Source of the DNA: a virus
Virus record (IMG/VR): IMGVR_UViG_3300043409_000737
Coordinates: 1 to 36,839 of that record
Reading direction: 5' to 3' (one strand)
DNA: 36,839 bases
Part shown: one piece after another, positions 1-7,554 of the stretch
How positions within the stretch are numbered: position 1 is the stretch's first letter
How the letters are laid out: each line of letters starts with the position of its first letter
Translations under genes and position numbers: made by a program
Notes under the pieces: generated by a model
Seen by the model: only the letters and a program-made list of their open reading frames with translations
The model's database searches: none
What the model was told of the DNA's origin: nothing

Positions 1-1
1 T

Positions 2-265
2 CCAGAAGAAATTAAAAAAGAAGTGAATGAGTTATTAGAGTCCGAACTTCCAGAAATACAAGTAGATGAACCAACTAAAGATTGGGAACCAGAGTTATAC
101 AATCGTAAACAACTTGGTCGTCATATGCAAGAAACAGGACAAAAACCACCGAAAGCACAATCGTTCTTAAATAAAGTCCAGAGTGTGTTTTCATCCCCTA
201 GTGTAAAAACTATCGAAAAAGAAGTTGACGAATTACAAGTAAAGAATGACATAAATCCTAAATAG
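2..265 (+). CDS. C-terminal part of an unrecognised phage protein (partial)
   Basis: The reading frame is open to the left edge of the window, so the gene probably starts upstream; a GTG at 23 is the first possible internal start but has no good ribosome binding site. The visible 87 residues are very acidic and hydrophilic, rich in Glu, Lys and Pro, with no membrane segment or recognisable motif. It ends 41 bases before the next gene. I do not recognise the family. Confidence 0.6.
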   Translation, partial: PEEIKKEVNELLESELPEIQVDEPTKDWEPELYNRKQLGRHMQETGQKPPKAQSFLNKVQSVFSSPSVKTIEKEVDELQVKNDINPK

Positions 266-306
266 AGTTATAAAGTCCTCAAAAACTATAACAATATGGA
301 TTTAAC

Positions 307-582
307 ATGGAATTCTTCAAAATCGTTGCGGAACTTGGTTTCCCAATTGCAGCTGCACTAGCTGCAGGTTACTTCGTATTCCTAACACTTAAATTCATTT
401 TAGCTGGAGTTACAGGTTCTGTAAACTCTATTAAAGGTATCATCATGGCTCTTGATAAAAGAGTTGCAGCAATGAATCATGATGTTATTCGAATCGATAC
501 GAAAGTATCTCATGCACTGGGTATTCCCCCAGATTTAGACAGGATTGCTCGAGCAGAGCAAAGTGACGCACGGAGAGATTAA
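307..582 (+). CDS. Small membrane protein, holin/BhlA-like layout
   Basis: A 91-residue protein with one hydrophobic segment near the N-terminus (about residues 10-36, Gly/Ala-rich) followed by a heptad-like hydrophilic part (about 45-75) and a charged tail. It shares the pattern FPI-x-AA-x3-GYFV and the later D-V/L-I-R-I/L-x3-KV with the gene at 775, so the two look like diverged paralogues. One membrane helix followed by an amphipathic helix is the layout of small phage or bacteriocin-associated holin-like proteins, but no family can be assigned firmly. It opens the cluster leading into the curli genes. Confidence 0.7.
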   Translation: MEFFKIVAELGFPIAAALAAGYFVFLTLKFILAGVTGSVNSIKGIIMALDKRVAAMNHDVIRIDTKVSHALGIPPDLDRIARAEQSDARRD

Positions 583-583
583 C

Positions 584-772
584 ATGTTATATTGTGGTTA
601 TAATTTTGACTTAGAAAACAATACTATTATACTTGATGCTGATATGAGATTAGAGGGGTATGAACTTCCAGCTGTTGGTGGAAGACTACCAGAAAAATGG
701 AAAGATGGGGATTTATGGATGGTGAAAGTTGCTGATGATGGCAGAGTCATTCTACATAGAAAGCCAGAGTAA
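584..772 (+). CDS. Small phage protein of unknown function
   Basis: A 62-residue soluble protein starting one base after the preceding stop, with GGAGAG placed well before the ATG, which decides this start over an upstream TTG. The C-terminal half reads like a small beta-barrel (WKDGDLWMVKV, then a short strand ending in charged residues), reminiscent of the AbrB-like swap found in the gene at 29908, but the similarity is too weak to name. It lies between the two paralogous membrane proteins. Confidence 0.7.
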   Translation: MLYCGYNFDLENNTIILDADMRLEGYELPAVGGRLPEKWKDGDLWMVKVADDGRVILHRKPE

Positions 773-774
773 TC

Positions 775-1092
775 ATGGATGTTGTTGAGTTAGTCAATAA
801 GTATGGATTCCCAATAGTAGCAGCAGGTGGGTTGGGGTATTTTGTATATTATGTTTGGAAGTGGGTAACAGAAGAAATTAAACCAGTTACAGGTGAGGCT
901 AGTAAAGTTCTGATTGATCTAATCGATCGCATTAGGATGTTGGATAACGATCTTATCCGTTTGAATCAGAAAGTGAATGTTATTTTGTCTTTGCGAGAAC
1001 AAGGTAAAACCACAGAAGATGGCGGAAAAACAGATGTTAAAGCATCACTTAAAAAACCTAGTAGTAATAGCGAGTCTAGTAATAACGAATAG
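775..1092 (+). CDS. Small membrane protein, paralogue of the gene at 307
   Basis: A 105-residue protein with one hydrophobic segment (about residues 8-31, GFPIVAAGGLGYFVYYVWKW), a helical region containing D-x-LIRLNQKVN like its paralogue, and a low-complexity Ser/Asn/Lys tail. The tail is overlapped out of frame by the signal peptide of the CsgF-like gene, so the tail composition may be constrained by the second frame. The start follows the previous stop by two bases. Function is unknown; holin-like or a membrane partner of the curli export cluster are both possible. Confidence 0.7.
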   Translation: MDVVELVNKYGFPIVAAGGLGYFVYYVWKWVTEEIKPVTGEASKVLIDLIDRIRMLDNDLIRLNQKVNVILSLREQGKTTEDGGKTDVKASLKKPSSNSESSNNE

Positions 1093-1492
1093 TTATGCAA
1101 CACCATTACCAGACTTTGCATTCAAATCTCCATCCTTTAATGGCAATGGATACTCATCGCATGTTCTCACAATAGAGAACCAAGAGTTCACTCGCAGACA
1201 ACAAGTAGCAAAAGACATTCAAGCAGCATTAGATAAAGCAAAATCTGATACTGCTAATACGAACATTGCTAAGTTTATGAACAACTTAGAATCTCGTATC
1301 TACGCACAGATCTCCCAAAACTTGGCAACCGCAATGTTTGCCAACGGAGGTTCAAATAGCGGATCATTAAACTTTGAAGGTAACACAATCTTTTGGACTA
1401 AGGATAGTTCAAATGTATATCTCACTGTAACTGATACAGTTGGAAATCAAACTACAGTAACTGTACCACTAGGACAGTTTGTATTTCAATGA
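1034..1492 (+). CDS. csgF: CsgF-like curli assembly factor
   Basis: A 152-residue protein with a signal peptide at residues 1-22 (MLKHHLKN then a hydrophobic core, cleavage after NSYA). The mature N-terminus PLPDFAFKSPSFNGNG matches the CsgF pattern of an aromatic F-x-F-x-(S/N)P-x-F-x-GN followed by a stretch ending Q-x-(F/A); in CsgF this segment plugs the CsgG channel. The C-terminal strands (IFWTKDSSNVYLTVTD and TTVTVPLGQF) match the beta-rich end of CsgF. It is directly followed by csgG, overlapping by 4 bases, as in bacterial csg operons. The start at 1034 gives a clean signal peptide; an ATG at 1019 is the alternative. It overlaps the upstream gene by 59 bases. Confidence 0.87.
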   Translation: MLKHHLKNLVVIASLVITNSYATPLPDFAFKSPSFNGNGYSSHVLTIENQEFTRRQQVAKDIQAALDKAKSDTANTNIAKFMNNLESRIYAQISQNLATAMFANGGSNSGSLNFEGNTIFWTKDSSNVYLTVTDTVGNQTTVTVPLGQFVFQ

Positions 1493-2604
1493 GAAATGTA
1501 GTTTTATCCGTTCTAATCCTATTGCTGTCAGGGTGCGCAGTAATACAGAAAGCTGGACTTGAACACAAACCAGAGGTAGCACCCAATAAACTCGAGAAAG
1601 AGTTTGATGCTATACCATCACCAGATGGTAAAAAAGTAACAGTTGCTGTTTATAGTTTCACTGATAAAACTGGACAAAAGAAACCAACTCCAGGAATAGC
1701 TTCGTTTTCATCAGCAGTTACGCAAGGTGGTGAAGTGTTTTTAATTCGTGCTTTGCAAGATGTTGGAAGAGCACAATGGTTTGATGTAGTTGAACGAGTG
1801 AATGTGGATAATCTGACAAAGGAAAGAACTATCATTCGTCAGATGCGTGAAGCATATGAAGGTAAAGAAGCAAAACCACTAATGCCACTCCAATTTGCTG
1901 GATTGATTATGGAAGGTGGTATTATTGGTTATGACTCTGGTTCTGAATCAGGTGGTGCTGCACATAGGTTTCTGGGTATCGGAACTCAAACACAATATTC
2001 AAAGGATACGGTAACAGTATCTTTAAGAGCAGTATCTGTCAATACAGGTAAAGTATTGGTAGCAGTCACAGTGACTAAAGTTGTATATTCAACAGCCGAC
2101 TCTGTGGCTGTATTAAAGTTTTTAAATAATGGCACTCAGGGATTCGAAGCTGAGGCAGGTTTGACTATTAATGAACCAGGAACACTGGCAGTGAAGGCAA
2201 CTATTGAAGCAGCAGTTGTTGAGTTAATAAAAGAAGGTGAAAGAAGAGGTGTATGGGATTACAAGAAACCAGTAGTCACTGCTCCTGTTGTTATACCTGA
2301 AGTCATCATACCTGAAAAGAAAGTTGAAGAAAAGAAACCAGAGGTAGTTATTATACCTGAAAAGAAAGAAGAACCAAAGGTTGAAGAAAAGAAGCCAGAG
2401 GTAAAACCTTCAGTTATGATTTTGATAAAAGATGTTTATGTTACAAATATACCAGATGGACCAGTAAAAATGTGGTTCTTTGGTAAAAATAAAGAAGTGG
2501 TAATTAGCAACCCAGTTGACAGTAGTAGTGAGTGGGTAGAAGTTAAAGATAAAATCGGGAGAAAAGGATATACCAAAAGAGAAAACCTAAAGGAGAAGAA
2601 TTAG
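1489..2604 (+). CDS. csgG: CsgG-like outer-membrane curli secretion channel lipoprotein with C-terminal extension
   Basis: A 371-residue protein with lipoprotein signal peptide and lipobox LLSGC, lipidated Cys16. The body (about 40-265) follows CsgG: V-x-VY-x3-D-x-TGQ-x-KP, a long stretch with ER-x2-I-R-x2-RE, IMEGGIIGYDS, SGGAAHRFLGIGTQTQY and the transmembrane-hairpin region, ending GERRGVWD. CsgG forms a nonameric pore that exports curlin subunits across the outer membrane. After residue 270 comes a Pro/Glu/Lys repeat region with two copies of an IIPEKK...EEKKPEV unit, then an SH3-like domain (about 310-371) not found in E. coli CsgG. The SH3-like part could bind peptidoglycan (inference). 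The stop lies in a hairpin that precedes the first curlin gene. Confidence 0.93.
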   Translation: MRNVVLSVLILLLSGCAVIQKAGLEHKPEVAPNKLEKEFDAIPSPDGKKVTVAVYSFTDKTGQKKPTPGIASFSSAVTQGGEVFLIRALQDVGRAQWFDVVERVNVDNLTKERTIIRQMREAYEGKEAKPLMPLQFAGLIMEGGIIGYDSGSESGGAAHRFLGIGTQTQYSKDTVTVSLRAVSVNTGKVLVAVTVTKVVYSTADSVAVLKFLNNGTQGFEAEAGLTINEPGTLAVKATIEAAVVELIKEGERRGVWDYKKPVVTAPVVIPEVIIPEKKVEEKKPEVVIIPEKKEEPKVEEKKPEVKPSVMILIKDVYVTNIPDGPVKMWFFGKNKEVVISNPVDSSSEWVEVKDKIGRKGYTKRENLKEKN

Positions 2605-2628
2605 GGTTTTAACCTAATTCATAAAAAG
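2591..2628 (+). promoter_or_regulatory. Split ribosome binding site: AGGAG, 8-bp hairpin, then the curlin ATG
   Basis: AGGAG at 2591-2595 is 33 bases from the ATG at 2629, too far for normal initiation, and no closer Shine-Dalgarno sequence exists. Between them lies a perfect 8-bp stem (GAATTAGG 2598-2605 with CCTAATTC 2613-2620, 7-base loop). If folded, the effective spacing falls to about 10 bases. T4 gene 25 is a known example of a hairpin bringing a distant Shine-Dalgarno sequence into position. A competing hairpin (2582-2590 with 2601-2610) would instead put AGGAG in a loop. The csgG stop codon lies inside the hairpin, so translating ribosomes could switch the structure. Confidence 0.6.
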
Positions 2629-3435
2629 ATGTCAAGAAGAATCAAAGGAAACGGCAGTATTCCGAGAAAACTTACTGCAATTCTAACATTGGCTGCGATG
2701 TCAATGTCGGGATATGCTGCGGATAACAGCATATATGTCGATCAGGCTGGTGATAACAGCACGATTACAATAACCCAAGATGGTGCTGGAAATACGGTAA
2801 GAGGTTTACCTGGAGTTGGCACTAGTAGTATAACCCCAGCAAAAATTTGGGGTAATAACAATACCGTAGTTGTTGATCAGATTGGTAGTAGTAACATGTT
2901 GAGATTTGGTATTGATACTACAACAGGTGGAACAGGGACACCTAACATTCGTTATAGCGTAACAGGTAATAATGCAGATGCAACAATTAAAAGCATGAAT
3001 CCTGGACTGGCAAATGATAGTCCAATAATTGATGTTCAACAACTAGGAAATTTCTCTCTGTTGAATATTGATCAAACTGGTACTGGTCCAAATAATAGCA
3101 TCACTGCAATACAAAGCGGTGGTAACAACAATAGTTTATCTGTTAATCAAAATAGCAATACTACATCTACAGTTAGTGTTAATCAAACTGGTGGCGGTGG
3201 TAATACAACTGCGATCAATCAAAGTCAAGGTAAGAACGATGTTAGTTTAATTACACTTGGTGCAACTAATACAACAACGATTAATCAAACTGGTGATAAC
3301 CAAGCAGTCATTAATATTACTGGATCTGGAAACAACACTGCGCTAACACAGAGTAATCTATCTGGTGGTAATAATATATTCAACTACGCTGGTGTAGGTT
3401 CAGGTAATAATGTAACAGTTATACAGAACAAGTAA
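2629..3435 (+). CDS. Curlin-repeat secreted protein (CsgA/CsgB-like)
   Basis: A 268-residue protein with an N-terminal signal peptide (basic region 3-14, hydrophobic core 15-28, cleavage near residue 30 after GYA). The rest is a series of curlin-type repeats: N-S/N-x-I/V-x-V-x-Q-x-G-x-x-N-x-x-x-I-x-Q, for example around residues 33-56, 77-92, 133-165, 165-200 and 213-250, extremely rich in Asn, Thr, Ser, Gly and Gln. Such repeats stack as beta-strand-loop-strand units into amyloid fibres once secreted through CsgG. Which of the two curlins acts as nucleator or main fibre subunit cannot be told. Length exceeds E. coli CsgA (151). It sits directly after csgG and uses an unusual split ribosome binding site. 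Confidence 0.88.
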   Translation: MSRRIKGNGSIPRKLTAILTLAAMSMSGYAADNSIYVDQAGDNSTITITQDGAGNTVRGLPGVGTSSITPAKIWGNNNTVVVDQIGSSNMLRFGIDTTTGGTGTPNIRYSVTGNNADATIKSMNPGLANDSPIIDVQQLGNFSLLNIDQTGTGPNNSITAIQSGGNNNSLSVNQNSNTTSTVSVNQTGGGGNTTAINQSQGKNDVSLITLGATNTTTINQTGDNQAVINITGSGNNTALTQSNLSGGNNIFNYAGVGSGNNVTVIQNK

Positions 3436-3436
3436 A

Positions 3437-4540
3437 ATGAAATACCTTATATTATGTTTTGTGCTTTTACCTACCATTGGATTTTCAGCAGTGGGTAAGA
3501 TTACTGAGCAGGTAAACGCAGTCCCTTCAATCCAGAGAAATAAAGAAACTATTTCTGGTGCGAAGGGAACTGGTGTTGAGATGAATGATGCAATTAAAAC
3601 AACTCGTGGTAAAGTTGGTATTACATTTGCAGATGATACTAAAGTAGAAATAAATGAAAACTCTAGACTGGTCATTGACGATTTTGTCTATGATCCAAAA
3701 GCAAAGACAGGTAAACTAGCAATGAAAGTTGCTCTGGGTACTGTTCGTTACGCATCTGGGCAAATCGCCCACAACAACAATCAAAATGTAAACATCAATA
3801 CACCAACTGCCACTGTTGCAGTTCGTGGTACTGACTTCACTGCCACTGTAGATGAGGTTGGTGCTTCAACGATTATTCTTCTTCCAACATGTCCAGGAAA
3901 TAAAATACCAGTTGATGTATTAAAAGATTGTTACACTGGAATTATCGATGTTATTACTGATGGTGGTGTAGTTACCCTAACTAGACCATTCGAAGCGACT
4001 AAAGTATACGATCGTTCACTTGCTCCAATGAAACCAGTGGTACTCAATTTATTGAATTTTGATATGCTGAACAATATGCTTATTGTTTCACCACCAAAAG
4101 AAATTAAAAAAGAAGAAGACAGAACTAGAGTTTCTCAGACTGGAGCATTGAGTATTGACTTTTTAAGAGAGAACTCACTAGTCAATGCTTTAGATGCACA
4201 ACAGAAAGAAGTGTTTCAAGATAAACTATCAAGAAATTTACTTGATCAAAACTTTCTAGCAAATGTGTTGGATATTATTAATGCGCAAATGGCTGCACAA
4301 TTAGATTTACTTAACAATAGTAAATCAGGATTGCTTCCAGATTATGTTGCCACCAGCGGAGTTATTGCTGAGGTTGACGATGTATCTGTAACTCTTTTTA
4401 GAAATGATGGTTCCAACACACAAAGTGTAACTGTTCCTAAGAACCAGAACAGTACAATAAAACAACTACAAGGTTCAGTTGAAATTACGAACAGAGTTAA
4501 CAGTGGTGGTTCTACTGTAATTATTTTAAGGCAGAACTAA
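3437..4540 (+). CDS. Secreted FecR-domain protein
   Basis: A 367-residue protein with a signal peptide (cleavage near residue 18, GFSA). Residues about 20-190 are a FecR domain: a glycine-rich N-terminal strand region, TTRGKVGITFADDTKVEINENS, and the diagnostic TPTATVAVRGTDF (about 124-136). In TonB systems FecR transmits signals across the envelope, but free-standing secreted FecR-domain proteins are commonly encoded next to CHASE2-cyclases, as here. The C-terminal half is helical then beta-rich and unassigned. The start follows the curlin stop by one base and its stop overlaps the second curlin by TAATG, so the cassette is probably translationally coupled. Confidence 0.85.
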   Translation: MKYLILCFVLLPTIGFSAVGKITEQVNAVPSIQRNKETISGAKGTGVEMNDAIKTTRGKVGITFADDTKVEINENSRLVIDDFVYDPKAKTGKLAMKVALGTVRYASGQIAHNNNQNVNINTPTATVAVRGTDFTATVDEVGASTIILLPTCPGNKIPVDVLKDCYTGIIDVITDGGVVTLTRPFEATKVYDRSLAPMKPVVLNLLNFDMLNNMLIVSPPKEIKKEEDRTRVSQTGALSIDFLRENSLVNALDAQQKEVFQDKLSRNLLDQNFLANVLDIINAQMAAQLDLLNNSKSGLLPDYVATSGVIAEVDDVSVTLFRNDGSNTQSVTVPKNQNSTIKQLQGSVEITNRVNSGGSTVIILRQN

Positions 4541-5112
4541 TGAAAATATTTTTAATAACATTTTTTATTAGTGTAAATGCGCTTGCTGCTGATTCATTGG
4601 TAAACATTACTCAAGTTGGTTCTAATAATGTAATCAATATTGAACAATACAATGCTGCACATAATGCATCTATAAATCTTGGATTATCATCTGCAGTTGA
4701 CAATACAAACATAAGTATAGTCCAAAGAGATACTGGTGTAAAAACTGCCACAGTAGAAATTCGATCAGGAATAAACAATGGAGTTAATATTTTACAACAA
4801 GGTGCTGGTACTCATAATTCCAGTATTCAGAATTTAAGTGGTTCTGGTAATAATATAAACATTGATCAAAATGGAGCAGGTAATCATGAGTTTAATATTG
4901 TCACTGGTACTGGTACAATAAACAGTGGTAATACTATCAATGCAACACAGGCTGGTGGTGCTGGCGCAGATAAATCGTTCCAAGTTAATTTAAATGGAGC
5001 CACTGGTGCAGCAGTGACTGTGCAACAAACAAACCCCACTCAAGCCAATCAAGGTTCTATGAATATACAATGTTCTGCAGGTTGTGGAGCGTGGTCATAC
5101 ATTAGAAACTAA
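4540..5112 (+). CDS. Second curlin-repeat secreted protein
   Basis: A 190-residue protein with signal peptide MKIFLITFFISVNALA cleaved near residue 17. The mature part carries curlin-like repeats such as LVNITQVGSNNVINIEQ and GNNINIDQNGAGNHEFNI, with the Q-x-G-x-x-N signature repeated at intervals of about 20-25 residues. A C-terminal IQCSAGCGAW holds two cysteines absent from the first curlin, possibly a disulfide or cap. It lies between FecR and the cyclase, which argues that fibre and signalling genes form one unit. Start and preceding stop overlap by one base. Confidence 0.85.
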   Translation: MKIFLITFFISVNALAADSLVNITQVGSNNVINIEQYNAAHNASINLGLSSAVDNTNISIVQRDTGVKTATVEIRSGINNGVNILQQGAGTHNSSIQNLSGSGNNINIDQNGAGNHEFNIVTGTGTINSGNTINATQAGGAGADKSFQVNLNGATGAAVTVQQTNPTQANQGSMNIQCSAGCGAWSYIRN

Positions 5113-5123
5113 ATAGTAAGAAA

Positions 5124-7157
5124 ATGAACAGACTAATGAAAAAATTACTATCACCATGGATGGCACTAGTAACCCTAGTGCTTTTGGTCATTATTAGAAT
5201 GGCAGATCCATCTTTTGTCGAGTCAGTTCGTCTTCGTTATTTTGATCAACTAATAACAAGTAAAGGTGCAACTACCTCTGAACAAGTGGCAGTTGTAAAC
5301 ATAGACGATGCCTATATTCGACAAAAAGGACAGTTCCCATTCCCTCGTGGGCAGTATGCCCAACTGGTTGCTGATTTGTATTCTCATGGTGCTGGGTTGG
5401 TTGTCCTTAACATCTATATGCCTGAGTCTGATCGTTTTGGTCAAGATGCTCAGTTAGAAAAATTAATGAAACAAGCACCTGTGATTTTACCACAGACTGC
5501 TACTAATGATAATATTAAAAATAAGTATCCACCATTTACTCCAGGTGTTTCTGTAATTGGTGGCTCTGCTGAAACTACAGGAATTAGATACAATGCTATT
5601 GAACCCAACATCAAACTTTTTAATGACTCTGCTGCTGGTATTGGTGTTGTTAATACTCTCCCCGAAATTGATGGCGTCACCAGAAGAGTACCAATGGTCG
5701 TCAATGCAGGTGGGCAATTGTTCCCTAGCATTAGTTTGGAAACGCTGCGTGTTATCTCAGGAGACCCAAGTTTCCAAGTCAAAGTCACCGATGGAGGAAT
5801 CGAAGCTGTCCGCATCCCTAAATTCGGAAAAATTACTACAGACGAGATCGGTAGAATTTGGATTGACTCCAACAAACAACCTGCTGTATACTCAGCAAGC
5901 AACTTACCAAAAGACTTTGGTGGTAGAATCGTTATTGTCGGGCTTACAGCTAAAGGTCTTACAAACCCTGTCGCCACTGCCAGTGGATCCAGCTATCCAC
6001 ATTATATTCAAGCAGCAGTTTTAGATACAGTAACAAGTGGTTCCGTAATCAGCAGACCAGAATGGTCATTGCTGGCTGAGTTGGTATTTATGATAGTGAC
6101 AGTTATTCTCTCAATCTATCTTACAAGGTTTACACATGGATACATCTTTGCGATCGCTCTATCAGCACTCGCCTATTTTGGTGGCTTCCAATTATTTACT
6201 GGATACGGCTATCTACTTGATGCTGTGTTCCCGATTCTTACCATTATCCTCTGCAGCTTCCATGGATACATTGTCAAATTCCTTGTCGAGTTGCGTGCGA
6301 AACTCCAAATCAAGAAACAGTTTGGCGGATATGTATCTCCAATTATTGTCAACCAATTGGCAGAAGATCCAGAAGGTGCAGCAGAACGACTAAAGGGTGA
6401 GAAACGAGATCTGTCTATCGTTATGACAGACTTGCGTGGTTTCACTACACTGGGTGAATCATTCGGTGCTGATGTGCAAGGATTGACTGCTGTCATGAAT
6501 CGCTACATGGATGCATTGTCTAAGCCAGTACTGAAGAATGGTGGTTGTATTATTAAGTTTATTGGTGATGCCTCACTACATGTGCACAATGCACCAGTTG
6601 ATGACGAAGACCATCCAGTTACTGCAGTTCGTACTGCTCTTGAAATGATTCAAGCCATTGAAGAGTTCAATAAGGTTCTTCAAGCGGAAGGTCGTCCACC
6701 TGTTGGTATGGGTGCTGGTGTAAACACTGGTCCAACTCTGATTGGTAACATTGGTGCCAACGATCGTTATGGTTATGATGTGTTGGGTGATTCGGTTTCC
6801 ACTGCTGCACGACTTGAAGGACAAACAAAAGGTTATGGAGTTCTACTGGTTATTGGTCCAGATACAGCAGAACGAGTGAAACATGTTTATGATGTAGCAC
6901 AACTTGATTGTATCGCAGTAAAAGGTAAAACAATAGGACTTCACATATATGCAATCGCCAAAGTTGGTGAGAAGCATCAGCAGTATCTAGATGCGTACTA
7001 CTCAGGTGATTGGAAACAGGCTAAAAAACTATGTCAGGATTTGATTACGCAAAAGATAACTCCAGATCTGAACCACTATTACGAACTAATGTTAGAAAGA
7101 CTGGAACAGGGCAAACCAAACAATTGGGACGGAGTTTACCACGCAACGAGCAAGTAG
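5124..7157 (+). CDS. CHASE2-domain class III adenylate cyclase
   Basis: A 677-residue membrane enzyme. TM1 at about 12-27, an extracytoplasmic CHASE2 sensor (about 28-310), three TM helices (about 314-334, 338-358, 362-384), then a class III cyclase domain (about 425-590). Visible catalytic positions are metal Asp436 (TDLRGFT), Asp482 (FIGDAS), adenine-selecting Lys478 and Asp552 (YDVLGD), and transition-state Arg563 (AARLE). The usual transition-state Asn four residues before that Arg is Ser559 (DSVSTAAR). Lys/Asp suggest ATP specificity, making cAMP. The C-terminal helical tail (about 610-660) is typical of CHASE2 cyclases. The CHASE2 part probably senses a periplasmic signal, perhaps with the adjacent FecR protein (inference). 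Confidence 0.93.
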   Translation: MNRLMKKLLSPWMALVTLVLLVIIRMADPSFVESVRLRYFDQLITSKGATTSEQVAVVNIDDAYIRQKGQFPFPRGQYAQLVADLYSHGAGLVVLNIYMPESDRFGQDAQLEKLMKQAPVILPQTATNDNIKNKYPPFTPGVSVIGGSAETTGIRYNAIEPNIKLFNDSAAGIGVVNTLPEIDGVTRRVPMVVNAGGQLFPSISLETLRVISGDPSFQVKVTDGGIEAVRIPKFGKITTDEIGRIWIDSNKQPAVYSASNLPKDFGGRIVIVGLTAKGLTNPVATASGSSYPHYIQAAVLDTVTSGSVISRPEWSLLAELVFMIVTVILSIYLTRFTHGYIFAIALSALAYFGGFQLFTGYGYLLDAVFPILTIILCSFHGYIVKFLVELRAKLQIKKQFGGYVSPIIVNQLAEDPEGAAERLKGEKRDLSIVMTDLRGFTTLGESFGADVQGLTAVMNRYMDALSKPVLKNGGCIIKFIGDASLHVHNAPVDDEDHPVTAVRTALEMIQAIEEFNKVLQAEGRPPVGMGAGVNTGPTLIGNIGANDRYGYDVLGDSVSTAARLEGQTKGYGVLLVIGPDTAERVKHVYDVAQLDCIAVKGKTIGLHIYAIAKVGEKHQQYLDAYYSGDWKQAKKLCQDLITQKITPDLNHYYELMLERLEQGKPNNWDGVYHATSK

Positions 7158-7279
7158 AAGAGTGGTCTGCATTTGAAATCATGGGAGTGGCATTCATTGT
7201 TGGTGTTGTCACTTTCTGTTTTATTTGGGGATTCTTGGATATACTAAATACAGTAGTTACAAAAGGATTGTTAAAATGA
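7124..7279 (+). CDS. Small single-pass membrane protein, start uncertain
   Basis: The frame ends in a clear membrane helix (MGVAFIVGVVTFCFIWGFLDIL) preceded by an acidic EEWSAFEI segment and followed by a short polar tail. The start is uncertain: TTG 7124 gives 51 residues and overlaps the cyclase by 34 bases; ATG 7031 would overlap by 127 bases; ATG 7181 leaves only 32 residues and the helix. It overlaps the next gene by ATGA, which supports it being a real cistron. Family not recognised. Confidence 0.55.
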   Translation: MGRSLPRNEQVEEWSAFEIMGVAFIVGVVTFCFIWGFLDILNTVVTKGLLK

Positions 7280-7554
7280 ACGATAAACATTTAATGTGGG
7301 GACTGGCTATTCTTTTGGTGATACCTATTGGTTTCTCCATTGTTAGTAAAGAAAGTTTCCGTTATCCATGCCAAAATCCAGCGAACTGGGATAAGGATAT
7401 CTGTAAAATGCCACTATGCGATGTCACAAGAACTTGTCCAGAGCATATATTTAAAGGACAGAGAGATCCTCGTCTTGGACCACCAAAGGATGGAGAAGGT
7501 AAGTCAACTCCACCATCAATGTCAACACCACTACCAGCAGGAGCATGCAAATGA
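7276..7554 (+). CDS. Small membrane-anchored, cysteine-containing protein
   Basis: A 92-residue protein with an N-terminal membrane helix (about residues 7-22) and then a probably periplasmic domain with four Cys in the first half (YPCQNP, DICKMPLCD, RTCPEH) and a Pro-rich tail ending in a fifth Cys. Paired cysteines in an exported segment suggest disulfides. The start has AAAGGA upstream and overlaps the previous stop by ATGA. No family recognised; its place before two holin-like genes suggests a structural or lysis-related envelope role (inference). Confidence 0.7.
   Translation: MNDKHLMWGLAILLVIPIGFSIVSKESFRYPCQNPANWDKDICKMPLCDVTRTCPEHIFKGQRDPRLGPPKDGEGKSTPPSMSTPLPAGACK

Noticed and set aside
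3068-3250. Alternative frame in the curlin gene
   Set aside because: It arises from repeat-driven base composition and shows no motif.
5450-5977. Long reading frame on the opposite strand within the cyclase gene
   Set aside because: It mirrors the coding strand, has no ribosome binding site and no family features; a shadow of a real gene.
7031-7279. 82-residue version of the small membrane protein starting at ATG 7031
   Set aside because: It would overlap the conserved C-terminus of the cyclase by 127 bases; a later start is more likely, although not proven.
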